Assembly (NCBI RefSeq): GCF_000429785.1
Contig: NZ_AUCN01000021.1
Location: 28,526-92,525 of the forward strand
Source of the DNA: Chitinibacter tainanensis DSM 15459
GTDB lineage: Bacteria; Pseudomonadota; Gammaproteobacteria; Burkholderiales; Chitinibacteraceae
Direction of reading: 5' to 3'
DNA: 64,000 nt
The number at the start of each line of letters is the position of its first letter. The first letter of the stretch is position 1. Positions 36,502 to 46,016 of the stretch are shown piece by piece. A model generated the notes under the pieces. That model was not told the origin of the DNA and did not search any database. It saw nothing but the letters and a program-made list of their open reading frames with translations. The translations under genes and the position numbers were made by a program.

Positions 36502-36942
36502 AAAGTCCCACTCCATTTGAAGGTAATGGCCAGTTTCCGCGGGCGGAAGAGGTTGCAAATCCTTCATTGTTCGCAACCTGGCGCTTTATGTAGAGCGACT
36601 GTCGGGCATGCTTGGCCGGGCGGTGCTCAGGGTAAATTCAGTCGAACTGGTATCGCTGAATTTTCGCCATCGTACCATTTGTAGCTAGCGAGTCAATGAC
36701 TACATGTTGGGGAAAACACGTAGTAGCTGAAAAAAGGTTGACAACATCACAGGATGCTTTCTGCATAATTTTTAAATCTGACGCCAAGCTTTTTTGGTGC
36801 GGATTGGTGTTTAAAACGTTAACAAAATCTAATGTGATTTAGCCGCCTAATGGGGCGAAAAACGGGCAAATAAACCGGCGGTGCGGCAGGTGAGTCGGTA
36901 TAATGCGCAGCTTGTCGTGCCGTGTGTAAGGGCTTGTAGTCA
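36502..36942. other. Divergent intergenic region between chitinase and basic exported protein
   Basis: In 441 bases there is no coding sequence. It holds a candidate chitinase promoter on the minus strand (36669-36696), a TTGACA at 36738-36743 with a poorly placed CATAAT 20 bases on, and a perfect TATAAT at 36899-36904 upstream of the plus-strand gene. An inverted pair tgtag / ctaca lies around 36679-36704. Confidence 0.55.
36669..36696 (-). promoter_or_regulatory. Candidate promoter of the GH19 chitinase gene
   Basis: On the minus strand TTGACT (36696-36691) is followed by a 16-base spacer and TACGAT (36674-36669). This would leave a leader of about 160 bases before the ATG. Confidence 0.4.
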
Positions 36943-37416
36943 ATGAAGAATTGGTTCAAAACAGGGCTGGCGCTAGTCAGTGCCTGCATGCTGTTCAGTA
37001 GTACGGTCTGGGCTGAAGACGAGCCCTTGCCCTTTGATAGCCCGGAAGCGGCCACCGCCATCACGAAGCGCGCGACCGTTAATCCGAATCAGGCGAGTAA
37101 TAGCCCTAGTCAGCGTGCGGAAAAAGCCACACCGGCCAAGAAAGGCAAATCCGCCAAGGCCAGTCAGCGTGGCGAGCGTCGCACTGCCAAAGCACGCGGT
37201 AAAGGCCGGGTGGAGAGCAAGGCCGTGCGTGCTAAGCAACCTAGTGCCGGTAAAAAGGTGCGCAGCAAGCAAGTGCAAACCAAGCAGCTGCGCAGCCAAA
37301 AAACCGCCCAGAGTCGTGAGTTGAAACGGTCTAAATCGTCTAGCCGCAAAGCGCCACAAGCGGGTAAGGCCGGCAAAGCGAAAACCGCTGCCAAAGGCAA
37401 AACCCAGCGCCGCTAA
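36943..37416 (+). CDS. Very basic exported low-complexity protein
   Basis: A 157-residue protein, not recognised. Residues 1-24 form a signal peptide (core L-A-L-V-S-A-C-M-L-F, ending T-V-W-A). An acidic-proline stretch (E-D-E-P-L-P-F-D) follows, then about 110 residues made almost entirely of Lys, Arg, Ser, Ala, Gln and Gly with no hydrophobic core, so it is probably disordered. The composition recalls histone-like tails, but export argues against DNA compaction in the cytoplasm; binding to LPS, peptidoglycan or extracellular DNA is a guess. A perfect TATAAT lies 39 bases upstream and a bidirectional terminator follows. Confidence 0.65.
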   Translation: MKNWFKTGLALVSACMLFSSTVWAEDEPLPFDSPEAATAITKRATVNPNQASNSPSQRAEKATPAKKGKSAKASQRGERRTAKARGKGRVESKAVRAKQPSAGKKVRSKQVQTKQLRSQKTAQSRELKRSKSSSRKAPQAGKAGKAKTAAKGKTQRR

Positions 37417-37450
37417 ATCATTACGCTGGTGCATCAGCAAAGCTGCAAAT

Positions 37451-37477
37451 AAAAAAGGAGCCACTGGCTCCTTTTTT
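37451..37477. terminator. Bidirectional terminator
   Basis: AAAAAA-ggagcc-act-ggctcc-TTTTTT serves both the plus-strand basic protein gene and minus-strand aroA. Confidence 0.85.
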
Positions 37478-37541
37478 GTTGTTGGGTATGTTGCTGCAGG
37501 CTATTTATAATCAGGCTTGCAGCGATATACGTTGCTTGCGC

Positions 37542-38834
37542 TTAGCGGCTAATCCGGCCTAGTTCTTCAAAATAGGTTGGGAAGGTTTTAGCGGTACATT
37601 TCGGATCATTAATCCGCACCGGCACGCCACCCAGAGCCACCAGCGAGAAACACATCGCCATGCGGTGATCGTCGTAGGTGTCGATTTCGGCATTGGGCGT
37701 GAGTTGCTCTGGTGGAATGACTGAAATCCAATCCTGACCTTCTTCCACCGTTGCACCGACTTTGCGCAATTCGGTTGCCATGGCTGAGAGGCGATCGGTT
37801 TCTTTCACGCGCCAGCTTTCGATATTGCGAATGGTGGTTTTACCGTTGGCAAACAGCGCGGCAATCGCAATCGTCATTGCCGCATCGGGGATGTGGTTCA
37901 GGTCGACGTCGATGGCTTTGAGTTGGCCGTCCGCTGGGGGCGCTGCTTCAATCCAGTTTGGCCCCCAAGTGATTTGCGCGCCCATTTGCGCCAGCGTTTC
38001 GGCAAAGCGTTTATCGCCTTGGATCGACTCGCTACCTACGCCGGTGACGCGCACCGCATCGCCGCCACCGATCGCACCGGCGGCCAGGAAATACGACGCG
38101 CTCGAGGCATCGCCTTCAACAAAAATTTCGCCTGGAGATTGATAGACCTGCCCGGCAGGAATACGGAACTCATTCCAGCTCTTTTTCTCCACTTGCAGGC
38201 CAAATTTGGCCATCAGGTTCAGCGTGATTTCGATATAGGGTTTGGAGATCAGCTCACCAACCACTTCAATCGTCATGTCGCGGTTGGAGAGTGGCAAGGC
38301 CATCAACAGACCAGTCAGAAACTGGCTCGATACATTACCTTTCACCTGTACCTTGTCGGCCGCCACCACGCCGGGCTTGATCTGTAGCGGCGGGAAACCT
38401 TCATTGCCCAGATAATCAATCTGGCTACCGGCTTGGCGCAGCGCATCGACCAAATCGCCAATCGGGCGCTCATGCATCCGCGGCACGCCGTGCAGGTGAT
38501 AGCTGCCGTTGGATAATGCCAGGGCAGCGGTCAATGGGCGAAACGCCGTGCCGGCGTTACCGAGGAACAGGTCGGCGTCTTTATTTGGGAAATTGCCCGC
38601 GCAACCGTGCACGATAAAGTCGCGGCTGTCGCCGATTTGCTCGACCTTGACGCCCAATGTCGCCAAGGCTTCGAGCATGCGTTGGGTATCATCCGAAGCC
38701 AGCAGGCCACGCACGGTGGTTTGTCCGCTGCACAGCGCCGCCAGCAGCAAAGTGCGGTTAGAAATGCTTTTGGAGCCGGGCAGGGCTACCGTGCCGGCTA
38801 CTTTGGCAATCGGAGAGAGAACGAGAAATTCCAT
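37542..38834 (-). CDS. aroA: 3-phosphoshikimate 1-carboxyvinyltransferase (EPSP synthase)
   Basis: A 430-residue class I EPSP synthase joining shikimate-3-phosphate and PEP in aromatic synthesis. [10 protein letters not shown] is the N-terminal substrate loop, [11 protein letters not shown] is the PEP-site signature (Phe where E. coli has Met), and R-V-K-E-T-D-R-L with D-D-H-R-M-A-M follows. It starts three bases after the waaF stop with AAGGA inside the waaF end, so the two are translated from one transcript. Confidence 0.97.
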   Translation of the reverse strand: MEFLVLSPIAKVAGTVALPGSKSISNRTLLLAALCSGQTTVRGLLASDDTQRMLEALATLGVKVEQIGDSRDFIVHGCAGNFPNKDADLFLGNAGTAFRPLTAALALSNGSYHLHGVPRMHERPIGDLVDALRQAGSQIDYLGNEGFPPLQIKPGVVAADKVQVKGNVSSQFLTGLLMALPLSNRDMTIEVVGELISKPYIEITLNLMAKFGLQVEKKSWNEFRIPAGQVYQSPGEIFVEGDASSASYFLAAGAIGGGDAVRVTGVGSESIQGDKRFAETLAQMGAQITWGPNWIEAAPPADGQLKAIDVDLNHIPDAAMTIAIAALFANGKTTIRNIESWRVKETDRLSAMATELRKVGATVEEGQDWISVIPPEQLTPNAEIDTYDDHRMAMCFSLVALGGVPVRINDPKCTAKTFPTYFEELGRISR

Positions 38835-38837
38835 CGG

Positions 38838-39848
38838 TCAGTCCTTGGTGAGTTCTTTCAGCGCCTTCATTACGCGATCGGGCGTCAGTTTATTCAGGCA
38901 ATCCATATGCCCCAGCGGGCACACACGTTCAAAACAGGGGCTACATTCCAGATCCAGCGTGACCACTTTGGCGCGAATGGCCAGTGGCGGGGTAAAGCCG
39001 GGCGAGCTCGAACCATACACGGCCACCAGAGGGCGCTGGAGCGCAGCGGCCACGTGCATCAAGCCAGAGTCATTACACACGGCGACGCGGGCCAACGACA
39101 GCAGATCAATCGCTTCGGCGAGGCTGGTTTTACCGGCCAGATTCACCACTTGCGGGCAGCGCGCGCTGATTTCGGCGCAGATTTCCTGATCTTTCACCGA
39201 GCCAAACAGCCACACCTGATAGCCATCGGCCAGCAGTTGCTGGGCCAGCGCGGCGGCATGCTCAGCGGGCCAGCGCTTGGCCGGGCCGTATTCGGCGCCC
39301 GGGCAAATGGCCACCATCGGCGGCTCGCTACTGAGACCAAGCTTGCTCAGCGCCGCATCACGCTCAGCCGCGTTAATCGTGAGTACCGGATAGGGCATCG
39401 GCTCGGTGCGCGGGGCGGTTTTTTCATCGCCCAGCGCATAAAAGCGTTGCACCATCTGCGGCAGCTGCAGTGGGTCTAGCTCGCGAATATCATTGAGCAG
39501 GCCATAGCGCATTTCTCCCACCCAGCCGGTGCGCTGGGCAATTCCGGCCAGCAGCGGCACCAGGGCTGATTTGAGCGAATTGGGCAGCACAATGGCTTGA
39601 TCATAGCCGCGCGCTTTGAGCTGGCGCGCCAGCTGCCAGCGCGTGCGCAATTTCAGCTCGCCGTGCCCAAAAGGGGCGTCGATGGTGCTGCTGATTTCGC
39701 GCATACGGGCGTGCAGGGGGCGCGTCCAGGCCGGCGCCAGGACATCAATCTCGGCCTCGGGATGGCGCTGCTTGAGGCGGGCATACAGCGGCTGAGCCAT
39801 GATGGCGTCGCCCACCCAGGCGGGCGCCACAATAAGAATGCGTTTCAC
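38838..39848 (-). CDS. waaF: ADP-heptose--LPS heptosyltransferase II
   Basis: A 336-residue GT9-family enzyme adding the second heptose to the LPS inner core at the cytoplasmic face. K-R-I-L-I-V-A-P-A-W-V-G-D-A-I-M-A-Q is the WaaF opening; the C-terminal half has C-P-G-A-E-Y-G-P-A-K-R-W-P and N-D-S-G-L-M-H-V-A-A. The GTG at 39848 aligns with the family start and has CCGGGG upstream. It shows that the organism makes heptose-containing LPS. It is cotranscribed with aroA downstream. Confidence 0.93.
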   Translation of the reverse strand: MKRILIVAPAWVGDAIMAQPLYARLKQRHPEAEIDVLAPAWTRPLHARMREISSTIDAPFGHGELKLRTRWQLARQLKARGYDQAIVLPNSLKSALVPLLAGIAQRTGWVGEMRYGLLNDIRELDPLQLPQMVQRFYALGDEKTAPRTEPMPYPVLTINAAERDAALSKLGLSSEPPMVAICPGAEYGPAKRWPAEHAAALAQQLLADGYQVWLFGSVKDQEICAEISARCPQVVNLAGKTSLAEAIDLLSLARVAVCNDSGLMHVAAALQRPLVAVYGSSSPGFTPPLAIRAKVVTLDLECSPCFERVCPLGHMDCLNKLTPDRVMKALKELTKD

Positions 39849-39861
39849 AACAAACCCCGGC

Positions 39862-39898
39862 AAAAACAAAAAAAGCGGCGGCCACTGGCGCACCGCTT
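39862..39898 (-). terminator. Intrinsic terminator after the zinc-finger gene
   Basis: On the minus strand aagcgg...gcc-agt-ggc...ccgctt is followed by TTTTTTTGTTTTTG, between the zinc-finger gene and waaF. Confidence 0.75.
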
Positions 39899-39926
39899 GC
39901 TCGCGAGCGGGAAATCCCGCGGCCGA

Positions 39927-40127
39927 TTAATGGCCTTTGATGACTTCGCCTTCTTTCAGCTTGTAGTGCGTGCCGCAGTAAGGGCATTGCGCTTTGCCGG
40001 TTTTGGCGATGTCGAGGAAGACGCGTGGGTGCGAATTCCATTTGTTCATATTCGGCATCGGACAGTGCAGGGGCACGTCGTGAGCAGTTACTTCGATTTC
40101 TTTTTGAGTATTGTCGATCAGACTCAT
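39927..40127 (-). CDS. Zinc-finger protein, CHCC type
   Basis: A 66-residue protein of the zf-CHCC family related to the zinc-binding part of complex I subunit NDUFS6. The ligands are C22, H33, C48 and C51 (C-x10-H-x14-C-x2-C). Conserved text includes N-S-H-P-R-V-F-L-D-I and C-P-Y-C-G-T-H-Y. Bacterial members are widespread beside ilvE and waaF in betaproteobacteria, and their role is not established. GGAG lies upstream of the ATG. Confidence 0.88.
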   Translation of the reverse strand: MSLIDNTQKEIEVTAHDVPLHCPMPNMNKWNSHPRVFLDIAKTGKAQCPYCGTHYKLKEGEVIKGH

Positions 40128-40149
40128 AATGATCTCCAGTCGGCGAGTG

Positions 40150-40198
40150 GGGTATTGCTTGCTAGGCTAATCATTATCAGCCCTGGCGGTGTATACCC
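40150..40198. repeat. 49-base palindromic element, copy 3
   Basis: This element begins GGGTATTGCT and ends TGTATACCC. Outer arms pair over six bases. After a 5 x 5 internal loop an inner stem (gctagg with ccctggc) forms with one G-U pair. It lies between the ilvE 3' end and the start of the zinc-finger gene. Confidence 0.65.
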
Positions 40199-40325
40199 AT
40201 GCAGTCAGTAGTAGGCTCAGCACTTTATTCACTTGGCTTCACCGTGGCTGCACGCGCTGGTGCTGCCGGTGGTGAAGCCTCGCTGGCAAAGCGCTACGGC
40301 GCTTACTTCGTTCAGTCTTGCTAGC

Positions 40326-41246
40326 TTAAACCAGGGTTAGCCAGTCTTCGTGTTTTGGATCCAGGCCTTTTACGCAATCGAAATAGCGTTTTTGCAAAAG
40401 TTCGGTGATCGGGCCGCGCACGCCGGCGCCAATTGCGCGGTTATCCAGCTCGCGAATCGGGGTTACTTCGGCAGCGGTGCCGGTGAAGAACGCTTCGTCA
40501 GCCGTGTAGATTTCATCACGGGTGATGCGTTTTTCGATGATCTGCAGGCCTTCTTCGCGGGCCAGCGTCAGCACGGTATTGCGGGTAATGCCATCCAAGC
40601 ATGAGGCCACATCCGGCGTGTAGATCACGCCTTTTTTCACGATAAACAGGTTTTCACCCGCGCCTTCCGAGGCGTAGCCATCGGTATCGAGCACCAGCGC
40701 TTCATCGTAGCCATCGGCGGCGGCTTCTTGGTGAGCCAAGATCGAGTTGATGTAGTAGCCGCACGCTTTGGCGCGCACCATGGAAACATTCACATGGTGA
40801 CGGGTGAAGCTAGAGGTTTTTACGCGAATGCCTTTGGTCAGGCCATCATCGCCCAAATAAGCGCCCCACGGCCACGCGGCTACCACGGTGTGAATGCTGT
40901 TATTGCTGGCGGCAATGCCCAGCTTTTCGCTGCCGATAAAGGCCAGCGGGCGCAGATAGCATGACTTGAGCTGGTTTTCGCGCACCACGGTTTTTTGCGC
41001 TTCGTTGAGCTCTTCGGCGGTGTACGGGATTTTCATTTGGAAAATCTTGGCCGAATTGAGCAGACGCTCGGTGTGATCTTGTAGGCGGAAGATCGCGGTG
41101 CCTTTGGGCGTTTCGTACGCGCGCACGCCTTCAAACACGCCCATGCCGTAATGCAGGGTGTGGGTGAGGACGTGGGTGGTTGCGCCACGCCAGTCCACCA
41201 GTTTGCCGTCGTACCAAATGACGCCGTCGCGATCTGCTAAAGACAT
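40326..41246 (-). CDS. ilvE: Branched-chain amino acid aminotransferase
   Basis: A 306-residue fold-type IV PLP enzyme for the last step of valine, leucine and isoleucine synthesis. Y-G-M-G-V-F-E-G-V-R-A-Y, the PLP lysine in V-R-A-K-A-C-G-Y-Y-I-N-S, E-G-A-G-E-N-L-F and F-F-T-G-T-A-A-E-V-T-P are all present. The ATG at 41246 has an AGGAG ribosome site; longer in-frame readings lack one. An NhaR-like regulator gene lies 117 bases upstream on the same strand. Confidence 0.96.
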   Translation of the reverse strand: MSLADRDGVIWYDGKLVDWRGATTHVLTHTLHYGMGVFEGVRAYETPKGTAIFRLQDHTERLLNSAKIFQMKIPYTAEELNEAQKTVVRENQLKSCYLRPLAFIGSEKLGIAASNNSIHTVVAAWPWGAYLGDDGLTKGIRVKTSSFTRHHVNVSMVRAKACGYYINSILAHQEAAADGYDEALVLDTDGYASEGAGENLFIVKKGVIYTPDVASCLDGITRNTVLTLAREEGLQIIEKRITRDEIYTADEAFFTGTAAEVTPIRELDNRAIGAGVRGPITELLQKRYFDCVKGLDPKHEDWLTLV

Positions 41247-41363
41247 GCTGATCTCCTGCCAAGAATCTTGTATTCGGGAAAGCGGCGATTGTAACCGAAA
41301 TTCGCCGCGTTCTGTTGTACTTAGTGTCGTTACTACCTTGTCGAGGAGACTGCCTCGCATGGC

Positions 41364-42242
41364 TTATTCTGGTGGGCTTTCGAGTAGCTTGGCCAGCGCC
41401 GGGGGTAGAATTTTGCGCGGGCTGTAAATGGCGTGGTAGGTAATGCGCATGGACGGGATTTTGCCGATTTTGGCCAAGCCATCGTCAGGTATGTCGTGCA
41501 GATCGAGTGTAGGAAAGGGCTGTAGCCCCATACCCGCCTTAGCGGCAACGCGCATCAATTCGCTATCTGAAAATTCCCCCACAATCTCGGGCGCGAGGCC
41601 CATTTCAGAGAGCCAAACATCCAGCTGCAAACGCAGCGCGGTATTGCGCGCAGGCAGCAGTAGCGGTGCGTGCTGCAGGCAAGCGGGGAAGGTGTCGCTT
41701 AGCTCAGCCAACCGTGCGGGCGTACCTTGCCAAGCCACTTGTGCGCTGCCTAGCACCCGGCTGGCTAGCTTTAAGGCACCCAAATCGGACAGCGGCCGGT
41801 CGGCTAGCACCAGGTCTAGCTGGTGCAAAGTCAGTTTGGCCACCAGCTCATTCAGATCACCATCGACCAGAAAATTGAGCTTGACCCCACTACTCAGCAA
41901 AGGTCGTAATAGCTGAAGCACATTGGCCTTCGGGATCATATCGACCACGCCAATATTGAGTCGCGGGCGCAGCTGATTGCCCGGACGCATGGCTTGTTGT
42001 AATTCATTGCCCAGCATGAAAATCTGATCGGCGTAATGCAGCATGGTGCGGCCCGCTTCGGTGAGCTGCAAATTGCGCCCGACTTGGCTAAACAAGCTCT
42101 GGCCGATGTCTTGCTCCAGCAAGCTGACTTGGCCGCTGATGGTCTGAGCCGTAATCCCGAGCTTGCGCGCGGCCGCACTAATGCCGCCCTCTTTGGCCAC
42201 CACCCAGAAATACTGCAGATGTTTATAGTTGAGCCCCAGCAT
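41364..42242 (-). CDS. nhaR: LysR-family regulator, NhaR-like
   Basis: A 292-residue LysR-type regulator. The N-terminal winged helix (about 1-65) reads L-N-Y-K-H-L-Q-Y-F-W-V-V-A-K-E-G, as in NhaR, the Na+-sensing activator of nhaA in E. coli. The rest is the periplasmic-binding-protein-like effector domain. No nhaA antiporter gene is adjacent, so the target is unknown; some NhaR proteins control other genes such as those for surface polysaccharide. The start at 42242 has AAAGA upstream. Confidence 0.85.
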   Translation of the reverse strand: MLGLNYKHLQYFWVVAKEGGISAAARKLGITAQTISGQVSLLEQDIGQSLFSQVGRNLQLTEAGRTMLHYADQIFMLGNELQQAMRPGNQLRPRLNIGVVDMIPKANVLQLLRPLLSSGVKLNFLVDGDLNELVAKLTLHQLDLVLADRPLSDLGALKLASRVLGSAQVAWQGTPARLAELSDTFPACLQHAPLLLPARNTALRLQLDVWLSEMGLAPEIVGEFSDSELMRVAAKAGMGLQPFPTLDLHDIPDDGLAKIGKIPSMRITYHAIYSPRKILPPALAKLLESPPE

Positions 42243-42394
42243 GGCGATCTTTCGGAAAAAACTGAAGATTTCTAAGCGTAAGGCTGATGTTGGAAACTGT
42301 AAAGTCCAGTTTATGCTACAGCCTATCTCAGTGTTGCAACGAGCCGGCAGTGATTGATCGGCAAACCTAGCAGGCGGTGGTAGAAGGAAAAGAA

Positions 42395-42682
42395 ATGACC
42401 AAGTTCTTCAATCTGGCGTGGTTACTGAAGGAAATCCCTTTTGGTTTTCATCTTGTTCAACGGTACTTGCTGTACTTGCCTGGGGTACAAAATTGGCTGC
42501 ATACGCAGATGACCGAGATTGAATATCGGCACTGGCACTCTGATTTAGTGGGCAAGCAAGGCATTAGTTGCTATCAGTGTGGTGGAACTGAAAAAGTTCA
42601 GATCGCTCTAAGGGGTAAACAGTGTGGCATCGCTTGTGCACGCTGCAAAAGCATCCTTTGGCGACAAGCGGCTACCGTATAA
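42395..42682 (+). CDS. Small zinc-ribbon protein, unknown function
   Basis: A 95-residue protein, not recognised. The N-terminal half (about 1-45) is aromatic and moderately hydrophobic. The C-terminal half has two cysteine pairs, C59-x2-C62 and C81-x2-C84, with an extra C77, consistent with a zinc ribbon. AAGGA lies six bases before the ATG. It ends 30 bases before htpX, and its stop codon overlaps the TATAAT that probably serves htpX. Confidence 0.65.
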   Translation: MTKFFNLAWLLKEIPFGFHLVQRYLLYLPGVQNWLHTQMTEIEYRHWHSDLVGKQGISCYQCGGTEKVQIALRGKQCGIACARCKSILWRQAATV

Positions 42683-42683
42683 T
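42678..42683 (+). promoter_or_regulatory. -10 element (TATAAT) for htpX
   Basis: A perfect TATAAT lies 30 bases before the htpX GTG, overlapping the stop codon of the upstream gene. The -35 region is weak (TTTGGC with a 15-base spacer). Confidence 0.45.
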
Positions 42684-42712
42684 CCGAGCAACCATCTAAT
42701 AAGGAGTGGATT

Positions 42713-43591
42713 GTGAAACGAACGATTCTATTAATTGCCACCAATATCGCCATCATGGTGGTGTTGGGCATTTTTGTGAGTGTCTTTGGCCTCAATCGTT
42801 TTCTGACTGCCAATGGCCTCAATCTGGGCATGCTGCTGATGTTTGCCGCCGTGATGGGTTTTGGTGGCGCCTTTATTTCGCTGGCGATGTCTAAAACCAT
42901 GGCCAAATGGAGCACGGGCGCGCAAGTGATCGAGCGCCCACGCAATCAGGATGAGCAATGGCTATTTGATACCGTGGCGCGTTTGGCGCAACGCGCTGGC
43001 ATTGCGATGCCGGAAGTGGCGATTTACGAAGGCGAGCCGAATGCGTTTGCGACCGGCCCGAGCAAAAATAACTCGCTGGTTGCGGTATCAACTGGCCTTT
43101 TGTACAGCATGACGCACCGTGAAATCGAAGCGGTGTTGGCACACGAAGTTGCGCACGTGAAAAACGGCGATATGGTGACGCTGACGCTGATTCAAGGCGT
43201 GGTAAATACCTTTGTGTTCTTCCTGGCACGCGTGGTGGGTTATCTGGTGGATTCCTTCCTCAGACGCAATGACGAAGAATCATCCGGTCCCGGCATTGGC
43301 TACATGATCACCGTGATTGTCTGTGACATCGTGTTCGGGATTTTGGCTAGCGTGATCGTGATGTATTTCTCCCGCCAGCGCGAATTCCGGGCCGATGCCG
43401 GTGCGGCGCAACTGATGGGCGAAAGTGGCTCGATGATCGATGCACTGCGTCGCCTTGGCGGGATGGCGCCAAGTGCCTTGCCAAGCAATATGGCCGCTTC
43501 TGGTATTTCGAACAAAGCCGGCTGGAGCTCGCTGTTTAGCTCGCACCCATCGATGGAAGAGCGCATCGCCGCGCTGCAAAATCTGCGCTAA
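42713..43591 (+). CDS. htpX: Membrane zinc metalloprotease HtpX
   Basis: A 292-residue inner-membrane M48 protease for quality control of membrane proteins. The zinc motif H-E-V-A-H is at 144-148, with the third ligand in the [10 protein letters not shown] region. Hydrophobic helices lie at about 5-27, 35-55, 155-180 and 195-220. The GTG start at 42713 has AAGGAG upstream. Expression is often tied to envelope or heat stress; no heat-shock promoter was recognised here. Confidence 0.95.
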   Translation: MKRTILLIATNIAIMVVLGIFVSVFGLNRFLTANGLNLGMLLMFAAVMGFGGAFISLAMSKTMAKWSTGAQVIERPRNQDEQWLFDTVARLAQRAGIAMPEVAIYEGEPNAFATGPSKNNSLVAVSTGLLYSMTHREIEAVLAHEVAHVKNGDMVTLTLIQGVVNTFVFFLARVVGYLVDSFLRRNDEESSGPGIGYMITVIVCDIVFGILASVIVMYFSRQREFRADAGAAQLMGESGSMIDALRRLGGMAPSALPSNMAASGISNKAGWSSLFSSHPSMEERIAALQNLR

Positions 43592-43621
43592 ATAGATCTT
43601 TTCGACTAAAGGTCGAAGCTT

Positions 43622-43651
43622 AAAAAGGCCACGCATAGCGTGGCCTTTTTT
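43622..43651. terminator. Bidirectional-looking terminator after htpX
   Basis: AAAAA-ggccacgc-ata-gcgtggcc-TTTTTT. Confidence 0.88.
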
Positions 43652-43813
43652 ATGGGTATCTGTTTGAAAACAAGCAAAATCATGTACTTGAGGCTAGTAC
43701 CCCTGCAAGGTATTGGCGGGCTGGCTAGGGGTTAGTGCCGAGATCTTTGTCATGATTCTGTCATTTTGGCTGGTTAGAGTGCCCTGTATTAGCAATACCG
43801 GATACACCCCGCC

Positions 43814-45385
43814 ATGAAAATCGCAGCGCAACTCTTTTTTGGACGCATTCTGATCGGGGTAGCCCTCGGCATTGGCGTGTTACTGGCGGGCTGGAATCTG
43901 CAGCAGCTCAACGACAGCTATCAAACCTACCGCGCCTCGCAGCAGGCCGCCAATCAGCTGGTGCAGCTGAAAGTCGATATGCTCACCACCTCGCGGCTGG
44001 ATGTGATGCAGCCCGATATCAATAGCCAGCTGGATCACTACGGCCAGCAAATCGCCGCCACCAGCCAAACCTTGAAACTGGCCGCAGGCGAGCAACAGGC
44101 CATCACCCGCCTATTGCAAGACAACTGGCAGCGCTACCTCAAGCAATTTAAACAAGCCGCTGTGATTGCCGAAACCGCGCCCGAAGATGCGCTGGCGATG
44201 CCCGAGCAACTTTACCGCAATGATCTGGCGCCACTCTTGGGCGAGCTGGACCAGATTATTCGGCAAGAGCAGCAGCAGGCGCAGGAGGCCGACCGCAGCT
44301 TTGCCACCCGGGTGAAGCAGATTGTCTGGCTGGTGTTGCTGCCGCTGGTGCTGGGCGGCGTGCTGATTATTGGTTTTTCGCTGTATTTTGCCCATCATCT
44401 GCGCAACAAACTGCAGGCGATGGAAACCGTGGCCCAGCATTTGCAAAATGGCGATCTCACCTTGCGGATGCCGGAAGGCGCCGACGAATTTGGCCAGCTG
44501 GGGCAGGCGATTAATCATTTCCTTACCCAGCTGATGCAGGTGCTCTCTAGCGCCCAGCAGGCCGCACAGCATACCCGCAGCGATGCGCGACATATTACTG
44601 AGCTCGCCAATCAGGCCACGCGCAATATGGATGAACAATCGCAGCGACTGAACGAAATCAGCCATGCCACCCACGAAATGACCGATACCGTGCATTACGT
44701 GGGGGAGCTGGCGCAGGCGGCTTCCAACGCGGCCAGTGAGGCTAAAGTGGCCACGCAATCGGCCAATCAGGCCGGGCAAACCACACTGGGCAATCTGCAG
44801 GCGCTATCTAGCCACTTTGCCGCGGTGGAGCAGGCCATGCAGGATATGGCGCAATCGTTTGGCCGCATTGTGAATGTGAGCGCCACGATCAAAGACATTG
44901 CCGATCAAACCAATTTGCTGGCGCTGAATGCCGCGATTGAAGCCGCCCGCGCCGGCGAACATGGCCGTGGCTTTGCGGTAGTGGCCGATGAGGTGCGTAA
45001 GCTGGCGCAAAACACCAGCGATTCAACCCGCACGATTCAGGAAATTCTGGATGGCACCCGCCAGACTAGCGAGCAAACCGGCAAAGCGGTGACCGCCGCC
45101 GGCCACTATTTGAGCGAATGCAATCGCGATGGTGAAATTGTCGCCGATGCCTTGCAGCGCATAGATGGCATGGCGGTGATGGTGGCTGAAAAAATGGGCG
45201 CCATTGCCACCACGGTGGATGAGCAAAGCCGCACCGCCAGCGCGATCAACCAGCAGATTGGCGAAATTGCCCAAGGCCTGAATCAAACCGTGCAGGGCAG
45301 CCAAACCATCACGCAAGACATGCGCCGCCTGCAAGATGTGGCCAATCAGCTTGATGGCAGCATGGCCAAACTGCGCACGCGCTAA
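43814..45385 (+). CDS. Methyl-accepting chemotaxis protein
   Basis: A 523-residue chemoreceptor. The first membrane helix is at about residues 8-30 and the second at about 170-195. The periplasmic part of about 140 residues is Gln-rich and helical (four-helix-bundle type). The HAMP domain shows [11 protein letters not shown]. The tip reads [20 protein letters not shown] and [12 protein letters not shown]. It is single-gene, between the htpX terminator and its own terminator. The ligand is unknown. Confidence 0.93.
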   Translation: MKIAAQLFFGRILIGVALGIGVLLAGWNLQQLNDSYQTYRASQQAANQLVQLKVDMLTTSRLDVMQPDINSQLDHYGQQIAATSQTLKLAAGEQQAITRLLQDNWQRYLKQFKQAAVIAETAPEDALAMPEQLYRNDLAPLLGELDQIIRQEQQQAQEADRSFATRVKQIVWLVLLPLVLGGVLIIGFSLYFAHHLRNKLQAMETVAQHLQNGDLTLRMPEGADEFGQLGQAINHFLTQLMQVLSSAQQAAQHTRSDARHITELANQATRNMDEQSQRLNEISHATHEMTDTVHYVGELAQAASNAASEAKVATQSANQAGQTTLGNLQALSSHFAAVEQAMQDMAQSFGRIVNVSATIKDIADQTNLLALNAAIEAARAGEHGRGFAVVADEVRKLAQNTSDSTRTIQEILDGTRQTSEQTGKAVTAAGHYLSECNRDGEIVADALQRIDGMAVMVAEKMGAIATTVDEQSRTASAINQQIGEIAQGLNQTVQGSQTITQDMRRLQDVANQLDGSMAKLRTR

Positions 45386-45405
45386 GGCGGCTGGGTGGGC
45401 AATGC

Positions 45406-45435
45406 AAAAAGGCCAGCTTGCGCGCTGGCCTTTTT
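45406..45435. terminator. Bidirectional terminator between convergent genes
   Basis: AAAAA-ggccagc-ttgcgc-gctggcc-TTTTT. Confidence 0.87.
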
Positions 45436-45443
45436 GCTGGGGT

Positions 45444-46016
45444 TTAGTCTAAAACCCGCTCAATGCGCTGATCTGGAATCAGCCAAATAATCGCCACGAT
45501 GATGTAGATGGCGCCTGCCAGCAGCTCTTGATAAAAGGCCAGCGGAATCGCCAGTAAATACAACAGCACCGACCAATTACCCTTGCGATCGGCGCCAATC
45601 GCTTTGGCCAGCACCGAATCTGGCCCATCCACATGGATGATCGCCCGCACCAAAATCCAGTAAGCGATGGCCGCCATTAATAGCACCCCGCCATAAATCG
45701 CCACGGGCAGCTGCGCAAAATGGTTTTCACCCATCCAGCCCGTCGCAAAGGGCAAGAGCGACAGCCAGAACAGTAGATGCAAATTCGCCCAGAGCACCCG
45801 GCTGCTGACCTTGCGGGTGGCGTGCAGCATATGGTGGTGGTTATTCCAGTAAATGCCGACGTAGATAAAGCTCAACACATAGCACATCAATACCGGCAAC
45901 AGCGGTTTGAGCGCCGCAAAGCTCTCGCCATGCGGCACCTTAATTTCCAGCACCATGATGGTGATGATAATCGCCAGCACCCCATCACTAAAGGCTTCGA
46001 GTCGGTTCTTTTGCAT
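45444..46016 (-). CDS. TMEM175 / DUF1211-family membrane protein
   Basis: A 190-residue protein with about six hydrophobic helices. It opens with N-R-L-E-A-F-S-D-G-V-L-A-I-I-I-T-I-M, the R-x3-F-S-D signature of TMEM175 proteins. Bacterial members form tetrameric, weakly K+-selective channels. The second conserved piece N-N-H-H-H-M-L is also present. The ATG at 46016 has AGGAG five bases upstream. Confidence 0.9.
   Translation of the reverse strand: MQKNRLEAFSDGVLAIIITIMVLEIKVPHGESFAALKPLLPVLMCYVLSFIYVGIYWNNHHHMLHATRKVSSRVLWANLHLLFWLSLLPFATGWMGENHFAQLPVAIYGGVLLMAAIAYWILVRAIIHVDGPDSVLAKAIGADRKGNWSVLLYLLAIPLAFYQELLAGAIYIIVAIIWLIPDQRIERVLD

Noticed and set aside
36738..36769. Sigma-70 promoter TTGACA ... 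CATAAT
   Set aside because: The spacer is 20 bases, and the position is about 170 bases from the plus-strand gene; a nearer TATAAT exists at 36899.
43709..43799. Sixth copy of the palindromic family (ggtattg ... caatacc)
   Set aside because: Arms are only seven bases and lie 77 bases apart, not in the 49-base format.
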